DNA of 64,000 nucleotides. It comes from Dyadobacter sp. SG02. Lineage in GTDB: Bacteria; Bacteroidota; Bacteroidia; Cytophagales; Spirosomataceae. Shown here one piece after another: positions 15,829-23,511 of this stretch (position 1 is its first letter; each line of letters begins with the position of its first letter). The translations under genes and the position numbers were made by a program. The stretch lies in NCBI RefSeq assembly GCF_900109045.1, contig NZ_FNYL01000003.1, positions 248,001 through 312,000 on the forward strand. Direction: 5' to 3'. The notes below the pieces were generated by a model. It did no database searches. It was not told the origin of the DNA and saw nothing but the letters and a program-made list of their open reading frames with translations.

Positions 15829-18367
15829 AATGGCGGAAGGTAAAGTAGCCGACGATCGTACAAAACAGCATAATGAGCAGCCATTCATGAGGCTCCGGCA
15901 CGGCTCCGGCAACTTTCATAGTGGCATTGTCGAGGCTGTTCTTGCTTTTCCGGATATCGAACCGGTCATAATCCTTCTGGCTTTCCAGAACAACCATGCT
16001 CGAAACGGGCGTTACGATATGCGCCATTTCGGCCTCGCGAATCAATTTTGTGTTAAAAACAGAATCGGTTTGAAATGAGCCGTCGAGGAAACGGCCGCCT
16101 ACGTGCTTCATCATGTGGTTGTATGCAAAAAGCCTGAGCAAATGATCGGGCGCCTTGCCGGAAGTATGGCCGTCGGTTTCGCGGATCATGATCCCGGAAC
16201 TTTCAATGGCGATAACAGACGAGTCCGTTTCAGGATCAGAAGGGAATTGATTCCGTGAGATCATTTCCTTCAATGTTTTCCAATCCGTTTTTTCAGCACG
16301 TATGATGCGCAAATCGTTGAGCGACTTGATGTAGGGCGAAGCATCGTCTCCCACTAAAAAGGTACGCAAGCCCTGAGGTGCAAATGCATTCAGCCTTTTT
16401 GAAAATGGTGTTTTTGCCAGGTCACGCAATGTAGGCGACAGGGCCGGGGACTTGGTGATCAGCAATGCATTACCCGGATCGGGAATGTCCTGCACGGGGA
16501 ACAGAGAAAAGTTGTATGCCGACAATACCTTGAAATACGCGTCCTTATTGGCATCGGTAAGCCTGATGAGCCGTTCGTCTGCTACAAACACAGGGCGGTT
16601 TTTCAGTACCGGCCACAGTGCGTCCAGTTCTTTCTTGCTCCATGACTGGTCGATATCCAGGTAGCAAGCCCTTGCATTGAAATTTTCAGGCGTTTTGCGA
16701 AGCGGCTCAATCGTGTAGGTCTTTCCTCCGAAAGAAAAATTCTCCTGCGCGAGCGGCACAAGCTCGAAACGCGCTTTCCAAGACGACTGGTACATTCCTT
16801 CATGAACGATAACGCCGGACGAAGTGCTTGTTGACCCGAACGACAGATGTGGAGCATGCATTTCCCGTGGAAATTCAAGACGGATCGTTTCGGTCGCTTC
16901 TTCGGCTCCGGGTCCTTTGAACCAAATATTTTCATAAACCAGATTTGCCGCTTCGGCTTTCAATGGCGAGGTGATCCCGATTTTGAATTTGCGGTTCTCT
17001 TTAGTTGTGCATGGGAATACTTTGACCCTAATCATATTCCCTTCCAGCCAATGCACGACGGACGGATCGCGCGATTCCACGCCTACGATTATTTTGTAGG
17101 CAGAATCAGCCTTGGCTTGTGTTGTCAGCATGCCTTTTTCCTCCACGCCGTTGATCCACAACGAAAGCGAGCTCACAACCGAACCTTCCGGAAGGAAAAA
17201 TGTGTAAAGTGCCTCCTCCTGCCAGAACGCCGAGCCGGATTGATTGGCAATGCTGATGGTCTTCTCCGTGTAAGCCATTCGTGTGTGCGGGTAGATGCGC
17301 GTCTGGGTGAGCACATTCGCCGTGCGCAAGTCGCTGCCCGACCATAGGCGTTCCTGGGTTTCGTGCCGGGTGTCGTACAGGGTATTCAGTATGTTGATGT
17401 GTTCTGTATCCCCTAAATCCAGGGTTTTGGTGAAAAAATCAGCAATGAGGATGAGCGGATCATGCCTTATGAGAATATCTGTTTGACTGCGGGCCGAGAA
17501 GATGGCGCTACCGAACGCGCCGACCTGGTAAACTTTCTTGCCCATTACCACTCTGCGGGTGATCCAGTCGTCCTGAATTTGCCGGGCGAGCACGATCCAG
17601 TCGGGCAGATCGTCGGTAGGCCTTGCGGCAATGGCATTGGCCTGATACTGGATCGCAGTGCTGATCTGGCGCCATTTTACCGAAAAATAAACGGTAATAG
17701 CTATTGGAATGATAATACCAGCCACTATTGAAGGCTTGAACTCCTGCCACCGCTGGTCGAGCAGACGCAGGTAGGAAATGCTGAGTAGCAACGGTATAAA
17801 ACTGTGCACCGATATTCCAAGCAAGAGCAGTGCCGGTACGCTTAATATGTAATAGGGAATAAGATAAATCGAATAATAAATCCAAAGCACAGTGGAAAAG
17901 CCGTTAATGGCGAACAGAACGGATTTCGCCGGACGGGGCAGGTATGCTTCGAAGTTGCAGGCAATGACCGATACCGCGGCAATGACAATGGCGAACATCA
18001 ACCAGGTCGCCGACGGATTGAATATCGGCAATGCAAGGTTCAATGCAAAACAGCTTACGAGCCATACGTATCCCAGCAACAAACGGTGATGCAGGTATTC
18101 CGGGCGCTGCTTTTTCCAGAACCAGCGAAGTTTTCCTGCTTTAAGCAGCCAAATGGAATAGAATACCGCCATGCCCCAGGGAATGATGTAGGCACTTTCT
18201 GATGCGGATTTTAAAACCGTGTAATAGAAAATAAAGAAGCTGAATAGCAGGCAAACGAGGCCAATGCCATAGTCGAAATCCAATCGGGCCGTCGCTGCTT
18301 CTTCGATAGTGCCGGTCGTTACGGAGGAATCCGGGCCGTGCGGATCATGTTCGATAAACTGTTCCAT
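15818..18367 (-). CDS. XrtN-system VIT domain protein with C-terminal sorting signal
   Basis: An 849-residue membrane protein. The first 230 residues contain about seven or eight hydrophobic helices. A large extracytoplasmic part follows, with a VIT-like domain (about 330-500; SLWINGVEEKGMLTTQAKAD is typical). The C-terminus reads VPEPHEWLLIMLFCTIVGYF followed by basic residues, a PEP-CTERM-like signal: motif, membrane helix, short positive tail. Proteins of this architecture are known as companions of exosortase N in Bacteroidota. Biological role is unknown. A symmetrical site 17-35 bp before the ATG may control the pair. Confidence 0.9.
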   Translation of the reverse strand: MEQFIEHDPHGPDSSVTTGTIEEAATARLDFDYGIGLVCLLFSFFIFYYTVLKSASESAYIIPWGMAVFYSIWLLKAGKLRWFWKKQRPEYLHHRLLLGYVWLVSCFALNLALPIFNPSATWLMFAIVIAAVSVIACNFEAYLPRPAKSVLFAINGFSTVLWIYYSIYLIPYYILSVPALLLLGISVHSFIPLLLSISYLRLLDQRWQEFKPSIVAGIIIPIAITVYFSVKWRQISTAIQYQANAIAARPTDDLPDWIVLARQIQDDWITRRVVMGKKVYQVGAFGSAIFSARSQTDILIRHDPLILIADFFTKTLDLGDTEHINILNTLYDTRHETQERLWSGSDLRTANVLTQTRIYPHTRMAYTEKTISIANQSGSAFWQEEALYTFFLPEGSVVSSLSLWINGVEEKGMLTTQAKADSAYKIIVGVESRDPSVVHWLEGNMIRVKVFPCTTKENRKFKIGITSPLKAEAANLVYENIWFKGPGAEEATETIRLEFPREMHAPHLSFGSTSTSSGVIVHEGMYQSSWKARFELVPLAQENFSFGGKTYTIEPLRKTPENFNARACYLDIDQSWSKKELDALWPVLKNRPVFVADERLIRLTDANKDAYFKVLSAYNFSLFPVQDIPDPGNALLITKSPALSPTLRDLAKTPFSKRLNAFAPQGLRTFLVGDDASPYIKSLNDLRIIRAEKTDWKTLKEMISRNQFPSDPETDSSVIAIESSGIMIRETDGHTSGKAPDHLLRLFAYNHMMKHVGGRFLDGSFQTDSVFNTKLIREAEMAHIVTPVSSMVVLESQKDYDRFDIRKSKNSLDNATMKVAGAVPEPHEWLLIMLFCTIVGYFTFRHYVH

Positions 18368-18383
18368 ATTTCGATTTTTAAAG

Positions 18384-18402
18384 TACTTTGTATTTCAAAG
18401 TA
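18384..18402. promoter_or_regulatory. Inverted repeat TACTTTG-N5-CAAAGTA, candidate operator of the xrtN operon
   Basis: Perfect 7-bp arms separated by TATTT, located 17-35 bp upstream of the VIT protein start. Symmetry, size and placement suit a dimeric regulator. The cognate factor is not identifiable here. The TTTG half-sites could also overlap promoter boxes. Confidence 0.55.
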
Positions 18403-18493
18403 AAATTAGAAAATCGAGTTAACCAACACTTTTCAGGTTATTAATTTACAATATGCGGGAATCAGTTATTTAATGGTTCGAGGCGAAGCGTTT

Positions 18494-19081
18494 TCAGGGT
18501 TTCGGCGGATTGATCATAATATGCGCCCGGTGCGTGCCGGGGTCCATGATCCACGGCATTCCGGGAACGTCCGGCTTCAATGGTAATCCGGTACTTTCGG
18601 CTGTCGCAAACGGAATGTAGACCACGTAGCGCAGGTAGCCATTTTTCAGCGAGCCGGTTGTGGCGTCGTAATTATCCTTGGAACCCGACAAGACGTATAA
18701 TGTAGACGATTGCTTTGGCATTTTCAACGTGCCCGCTTTCACTTCTTTTTCACGGATGTCAAAAATCTCTTTCTGGTTCTTTCCTTCCTTCGCCAGCACG
18801 CGCCCGCGTTCCATGAATGCATCCAGTTCCGCCAGGTAGCAGGATACACCTATATCCTCTTTTTTAGGGTCGTCGGCCAGGCAAACGAAATCATTGCTGC
18901 CTTCGCGAAGGATCTTGAATGTACCATCGGCAGCATAGCCATAAACTTTGGCCCCCGCCTGCTTATCCGACGGTGCGGCCATGACGGCGGTTTTGATCTG
19001 GATGTCGGCGGGCAGGATGTTTTGGGCCGAAATTTCAGCGGCGACGCAAAGCGCCAGGCAGGAAAAAAAAGTCTTTTTCAT
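18494..19081 (-). CDS. Secreted protein of unknown function
   Basis: A 195-residue protein with a signal peptide (about residues 1-19, cleavage after EISAQ) and no membrane segment. Visible features include AAPSDKQAGAKVYGYAADGT, a Cys pair (FVCLADDP and VSCYLAEL), a charged helix, and a C-terminal segment with TGLPLKPDVPGMPWIMDPGT and HRAHIMINPPKP. It looks like a conserved exported family, but I cannot name it. It stands between the xrtN operon and the divergent propeller/heme protein gene. The HRAHIM and MDPGT motifs are candidates for a functional site. Confidence 0.7.
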   Translation of the reverse strand: MKKTFFSCLALCVAAEISAQNILPADIQIKTAVMAAPSDKQAGAKVYGYAADGTFKILREGSNDFVCLADDPKKEDIGVSCYLAELDAFMERGRVLAKEGKNQKEIFDIREKEVKAGTLKMPKQSSTLYVLSGSKDNYDATTGSLKNGYLRYVVYIPFATAESTGLPLKPDVPGMPWIMDPGTHRAHIMINPPKP

Positions 19082-19208
19082 GATAGTAAATATAAGTCGG
19101 TGGTATCTTATACACTTAATTAAATTAATTATTGTAAAAATGACACGTTTAGGCGTTGAGTCAAGCTAATGCTTTCTGATTCAAGGCCAAAAAGCGCTCG
19201 ATTTACCT

Positions 19209-22200
19209 ATGAACCTCAAAAAATCGCTTATCCTCTTTCCCGCCGGTTGCTTGCTGGCAGGTCTGATGGTCGCCTCTTATCAGCGTTCGAACCCCAGCAC
19301 GATCGACGCCGCTTCGGCCGATACGCTTTACAAAGACCTTTCGGATGCCCAAAAACGTTCGTCGAGGTATGCCGTAGCAGGGCTAACCACCGCGAACGGC
19401 CTGGAAGCTACGCTATTCGCATCCGAGCCGACGATCACTAATCCGACGAATATCGATGTCGATCACCTGGGAAGGGTTTGGGTTTGCGAAGCTTATAATT
19501 ATCGCCCGGCGATCAACGGGAACCCGACGAAAAACGAAGGCGACCGCATTATGGTGCTGGAAGATACGAATGGCGATGGCAAGTCCGATAAATCGACTGT
19601 CTTTTATCAGGGGGCGGAAATCAATGCACCACTGGGCGTTTGGGTAATGGGCAATAAGGTAATTGTTTCCCAAAGTCCGTACGTGTGGCTCTTCACAGAC
19701 GAGAACGGTGATTTGAAGGCCGATAAAAAAGAAGTCATTTTCGAAGGCATTGGTGGAGACCAGCACGACCACGGGATGCATGCATTCGTATTCGGGCCGG
19801 ATGGTAAGTTGTATTTCAATTTCGGAAACGAAGGCGACCGTTTGCTTGATGGGAAAGGCAATCCGGTAGTGGGAAAAGACGGCAAGCCGATCGATTTTTC
19901 TAAACTGAAACAGGGCATGGTTTTCCGTTGTGACCCTGATTTTACCAATATTGAAGTACTGGGGAATAACTTTCGGAATAATTTCGAAGTAGCGGTCGAC
20001 AGCTACGGTACCATGTGGCAGTCGGACAACGACGACGATGGCAACAAAGGCGTGCGTATCAATTACGTGATGCAATACGGCAACTACGGCTATACCGACG
20101 AAATGACCGGTGCCGGCTGGCGTGCCAACCGCACTAATATGGAGGATTCGATCCCTTACCGGCACTGGCATTTGAATGATCCCGGCGTGGTGCCGAACCT
20201 GCTGCAAACCGGTTCCGGCTCTCCCACCGGTATGGTTGTGTACGAGGGTAAATTGCTTCCAAAAGAGTTTTGGGGACAAATGATCCATTGCGAGCCCGGC
20301 CATAATGTGGTTCGCTCATACCCGGTTGAGAAAGCGGGCGCAGGTTATACTGCAAAAATTGTAAACGTCGTCGACGGTAAGCGCGACCAATGGTTCCGCC
20401 CTTCCGATGTTTGCGTTGCGCCCGACGGGTCGTTGCTGGTTTCGGACTGGTATGATCCGGGTGTAGGTGGTCACCAGGCCGGTGACCAGGGTAAAGGCCG
20501 CATTTACCGCATTGCGCCTGTTAATACGCCTTACCGCGTTCCAAAATCGGATTTTGTCACAGTAGCCGGGGCCGTGGAAGCATTGCAAAGTCCCAACCTT
20601 TCGATCCGCTACCATGCGTGGACTGCTTTGAATGAAATGGGTGTCAAGGCGGCGCCTGCGCTTGAAAAGCTATTTGCCAGCAAGAATGCGGAGCCTCGCA
20701 TGCGTGCCCGTGCGCTGTGGCTGCTCAGTAAATGGCCATTTACAGCCAAGAAAACAGTAGAGCTGGCGATCAAAGATGTGAATGCGGATATTCGCATTGC
20801 AGGCCTTCGCGCCGCTTCCGAATCGAAGCACCTGGATGTAATGCCTTATATCAAAACATTGGTTAAAGACGCCGACGCGCAGGTACGCCGCGAATGCGCA
20901 TTGCTTTTGCACCATAACCCCTCTCCCGACGCGCCCGCATTGTGGGCATCGCTCGCGCAGCAATACGACGGAAAGGACCGCTGGTACCTCGAAGCGCTCG
21001 GTATCGCTGCCGATGCGCAATGGGATTCGTTTTTCAAAGCCTGGCTCGGAAAGGCGGGTGCCAATCCGGCGGCTACGCAGGCCGGTAAGGACATTGTGTG
21101 GCGCTCGCGCGGAAAAGAGTCAGTTCAATTACTGGCTTCGCTGGCCGGAGACCCGACGGTCGACCTGAAAAGCAGGCTACGTTATTTCCGTGCATTCGAC
21201 TTCAATTCGGCTGGCCGCGAAAAATCAATGGCGTTGCTGAAACTCACGAATGGGTCGGGTAAGGATCAGGATAAGGTAAATGAACTGGTCATGCGGCATC
21301 TCGACCCTGCATTTGTGAAACAAACGCCCGAAGCAATGGCCGCATTGAAAAAAATGCTCGATGCGACCTATGGTACCCAGGCTTATCTCGAACTCGTTGC
21401 GAAATATGAGCTTTCGTCTGAAAATCAGCGGCTTCTTTCGATGGCGTTGGAGCAATCGGCCGGCCGCAGCGGATCCATTGCCGCTTCGCAACTGATCAAG
21501 CAAGGTGGTACGTCGCTGGTATGGAATGTGGTAAAAGGTTCGGATAAAAGTAAGAGCGCAAGCGCATTGACATCATTGAAATCGGTCGGAAGCAAAGATG
21601 CGCTCGACATACTGAAAACCGTCGCCACCGACAATAGCTATCCCGAAGACCTTCGAACAATCGCAGCCAAATCACTGGGTGGAACCATGAGCGGGGAGGA
21701 CCAGGTGCTGGTATTGTTGAAAGAAGGAAAATTAAGCGGCGAGGCAAAAACGGCGGCGGTACAAGGCCTGAATGGCGCGTGGCGGAAATCCGTGAAGCAG
21801 GAAGCGGCCAAATACCTCGACGGCGCGGTAGCTACTGCCAGCAAGCATCCGGAATTGAAGCAACTTGTCGGAATGAAAGGCGATATTACCAAAGGCAAGC
21901 AGGTATTTACTTCCTATTGCTCGGTATGTCATCAAGTGAATGGCGAAGGCATGGATTTCGGCCCGAAGCTCTCTGAAATCGGAAGTAAACTACCCAAAGA
22001 GGCACAATATGCCGCCATATTCGACCCTAGCGCCGGTATTGGTTTTGGTTACGAAGGGTTTGAAGTGACTTTGAAAGACGGTACCGCAGTTTCCGGCATT
22101 GTTTCCAGTAAAACTGAAACCGACCTGATCCTCAAATTCCCGGGCGGCTCGACGCAGGAGTACAAAATGTCGCAGGTGAAATCGATCAGGCAGTTGAAGG

Positions 22201-22292
22201 ACTCGATGATGCCGGCTGGCTTGCCGGATGCGATGAGTACGGAGGAGTTGGTGAGTTTGGTGGATTATCTGAGTAATTTGAAGAAGAACTGA
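19209..22292 (+). CDS. PVC-type heme-binding protein: beta-propeller, HEAT repeats and C-terminal cytochrome c
   Basis: A 1027-residue exported protein with a signal peptide (about residues 1-22). Residues about 50-440 form a soluble-dehydrogenase-like beta-propeller (NIDVDHLGRVWVCEAYNYRP, SDWYDPGVGGHQAGDQGKGR) with Ca-binding-like loops DTNGDGKSDK and DENGDLKADK. A HEAT-repeat region runs to about 880. The C-terminus is a cytochrome c domain with heme motif C904-S-V-C907-H908 and a DxGPKL-type region. Such proteins are expanded in Planctomycetes and Bacteroidota and are thought to oxidise sugars in the periplasm. A paralogue without heme lies at 23512. Confidence 0.92.
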   Translation: MNLKKSLILFPAGCLLAGLMVASYQRSNPSTIDAASADTLYKDLSDAQKRSSRYAVAGLTTANGLEATLFASEPTITNPTNIDVDHLGRVWVCEAYNYRPAINGNPTKNEGDRIMVLEDTNGDGKSDKSTVFYQGAEINAPLGVWVMGNKVIVSQSPYVWLFTDENGDLKADKKEVIFEGIGGDQHDHGMHAFVFGPDGKLYFNFGNEGDRLLDGKGNPVVGKDGKPIDFSKLKQGMVFRCDPDFTNIEVLGNNFRNNFEVAVDSYGTMWQSDNDDDGNKGVRINYVMQYGNYGYTDEMTGAGWRANRTNMEDSIPYRHWHLNDPGVVPNLLQTGSGSPTGMVVYEGKLLPKEFWGQMIHCEPGHNVVRSYPVEKAGAGYTAKIVNVVDGKRDQWFRPSDVCVAPDGSLLVSDWYDPGVGGHQAGDQGKGRIYRIAPVNTPYRVPKSDFVTVAGAVEALQSPNLSIRYHAWTALNEMGVKAAPALEKLFASKNAEPRMRARALWLLSKWPFTAKKTVELAIKDVNADIRIAGLRAASESKHLDVMPYIKTLVKDADAQVRRECALLLHHNPSPDAPALWASLAQQYDGKDRWYLEALGIAADAQWDSFFKAWLGKAGANPAATQAGKDIVWRSRGKESVQLLASLAGDPTVDLKSRLRYFRAFDFNSAGREKSMALLKLTNGSGKDQDKVNELVMRHLDPAFVKQTPEAMAALKKMLDATYGTQAYLELVAKYELSSENQRLLSMALEQSAGRSGSIAASQLIKQGGTSLVWNVVKGSDKSKSASALTSLKSVGSKDALDILKTVATDNSYPEDLRTIAAKSLGGTMSGEDQVLVLLKEGKLSGEAKTAAVQGLNGAWRKSVKQEAAKYLDGAVATASKHPELKQLVGMKGDITKGKQVFTSYCSVCHQVNGEGMDFGPKLSEIGSKLPKEAQYAAIFDPSAGIGFGYEGFEVTLKDGTAVSGIVSSKTETDLILKFPGGSTQEYKMSQVKSIRQLKDSMMPAGLPDAMSTEELVSLVDYLSNLKKN

Positions 22293-22294
22293 TA

Positions 22295-22329
22295 AACAAA
22301 AGAGGAGCCGGAAGGGCTCCTCTTTTGTT
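22295..22329. terminator. Bidirectional rho-independent terminator
   Basis: A 15-bp perfect stem (22295-22309 AACAAAAGAGGAGCC with 22315-22329), loop GGAAG, with A/T-rich outer ends on both strands. It separates the propeller/heme gene from the convergent small gene. Confidence 0.9.
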
Positions 22330-22573
22330 ATGGATGTTGATTCTCTTCCAGCTTCATGGCTTCGTATTCCGCCATGACTTTTTCCATTTCCAGATTTAAT
22401 TCTTCGCCACGTTTTTTTATTTGTTCGCCGACTCTGTAATATTCAGCTAATAAATATTGTTGGTCCGACTCCGAAGACGCTTGGTAACAGGCGAGCCATT
22501 CGTCATTGGCTGATTGGATAGATGCCTTTGTGTTGGCGTCGTACAAAGCTCTTATGATTTCTTCTTTTTTCAT
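22328..22573 (-). CDS. Small unknown protein, family A copy 1
   Basis: An 81-residue, mostly helical, charged protein (start MKKEEIIRALYDANT, end VMAEYEAMKLEENQHP) without signal peptide or Cys. It is the second gene of a two-gene unit: the 63-residue family B gene ends 11 bp upstream. A paralogue at 22888-23133 shares the beginning, the YEAMKL end and the length. No domain is recognised. Two paralogues with matching length, ends and order argue that this is a real coding gene rather than a chance frame. Confidence 0.7.
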   Translation of the reverse strand: MKKEEIIRALYDANTKASIQSANDEWLACYQASSESDQQYLLAEYYRVGEQIKKRGEELNLEMEKVMAEYEAMKLEENQHP

Positions 22574-22584
22574 TGCTCTTTAAG

Positions 22585-22776
22585 TTATTGATCCAATTGC
22601 TTCAACATCCTTTTCAAGGTTTTAATATCTTCGTCAAGAGCACTCAGCCTATCCAGATAGTAGTTCTGAATTTCCTCTGAAAGCTTGTCTATGGCTGCCA
22701 GACTGCGCATCCGAATCTTAATTTGACCCTGTTCAATAATTTTTCCGGCAAGCAAATGCCTGATTTTTTCTTTCAT
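22585..22776 (-). CDS. Small coiled-coil-like unknown protein, family B copy 1
   Basis: A 63-residue basic N-terminus (MKEKIRHLLAGKIIEQ) followed by a heptad-like helix ending DEDIKTLKRMLKQLDQ, probably a coiled coil. It is the first gene of the small two-gene unit, 11 bp before family A copy 1. Its paralogue is at 23144-23335. The DNA around the start and about 30 bp upstream is nearly identical in the two units, so the promoter or leader was duplicated as well. No function recognised. Confidence 0.7.
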   Translation of the reverse strand: MKEKIRHLLAGKIIEQGQIKIRMRSLAAIDKLSEEIQNYYLDRLSALDEDIKTLKRMLKQLDQ

Positions 22777-22887
22777 AAATACTAATAGTGCATGTGAATC
22801 GTAACGTAGGTTACTCTCCTTTCCCTTCTAAATCGAGTTGAATGGCAAGTTTGAGTCCGGCAGCGCGAGATGGTAAATTTTGGCAGA

Positions 22888-23133
22888 CTATGAATGTTGA
22901 CTCTCTGTCAGTTTCATAGCTTCATATTCAGCTAGCACCGCCTGCATTTCAAGGCTTGATAGCTTTGATTTTTCAAGCACATATTCGGAAAATTTCCTTA
23001 TGCCGTTTGCAAGATATTCCTTGTCTTCTGGCGACGCATTTTGATAGAAAGCTGACCATTCATCGCCTGCTTTTTCGATGGCGTCCACTGTGTTTGCTTC
23101 GTACAATGCCTGTATAATCTGTTCCTTTTTCAT
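22888..23133 (-). CDS. Small unknown protein, family A copy 2
   Basis: An 81-residue charged, helical protein (start MKKEQIIQALYEANT, end AVLAEYEAMKLTESQHS), paralogous to the gene at 22328-22573. The N-terminal 15 residues and the C-terminal EYEAMKL segment are the most conserved, while the middle has diverged. It follows family B copy 2 by 10 bp. No signal peptide or known domain. Conservation of both ends suggests a shared interaction surface, perhaps with the family B partner; this is inference. Confidence 0.7.
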   Translation of the reverse strand: MKKEQIIQALYEANTVDAIEKAGDEWSAFYQNASPEDKEYLANGIRKFSEYVLEKSKLSSLEMQAVLAEYEAMKLTESQHS

Positions 23134-23143
23134 CTCTTTTCAA

Positions 23144-23335
23144 TCATTGTTTTAACTGCTTCAATACTGTTTCCAGAATTTCAATGTCTTGTTCGAGGCT
23201 GCTAAGATGGTCCAAAAGCCGGTTTACTCTCTCGTCAGTGGCACCGTCGATTTGGATCAGCCTACGAAGCGACATTTTGGTCTCAGCCTTTTCAATGAGC
23301 TTTCCGGCAAGCAAATGCCTGATTTTTTCTTTCAT
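23144..23335 (-). CDS. Small coiled-coil-like unknown protein, family B copy 2
   Basis: A 63-residue protein starting MKEKIRHLLAGKLIEKAE and ending QDIEILETVLKQLKQ, paralogous to 22585-22776. An in-frame ATG at 23353 would add six residues, but the paralogue supports ATG 23335. The helical, heptad-like C-terminal half suggests a coiled coil. It is the first gene of unit 2. The divergent propeller protein gene starts 176 bp to the right. Confidence 0.7.
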   Translation of the reverse strand: MKEKIRHLLAGKLIEKAETKMSLRRLIQIDGATDERVNRLLDHLSSLEQDIEILETVLKQLKQ

Positions 23336-23511
23336 AAAATACTGATAGTGCATGTGAATCGTAACGTAATTTACCCAGCTTTCACTTCTAAATCAAGCTA
23401 CTCCAAATCGCCGAAAGGTTACATTTTCCGAAAACTCCATTTCGTATTTCCCGAAATAGGAGGTATTTTTATAACGTTTTTTGAAATATTCTGCATCATC
23501 AAAAATTCGTT

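Larger units (their letters stand above)
22328..23403 (-). repeat. Tandem duplication of a two-gene unit (family B then family A)
   Basis: Unit 1 (22328 to about 22850) and unit 2 (22888 to about 23403) have the same order, strand, gene lengths (63 and 81 residues) and intergenic gap (10-11 bp). The DNA is best conserved at the family B start and upstream, where GTGCATGTGAATCGTAACGT occurs in both. Protein similarity is moderate, so the duplication is not recent except in the leader region. Confidence 0.8.

Noticed and set aside
19413..20303. Minus-strand open frame of 296 codons antisense to the propeller/heme gene
   Set aside because: Mirror of a well-supported coding region, with His/Val-rich shadow composition; a similar shadow appears opposite the paralogue at 23971-24474.
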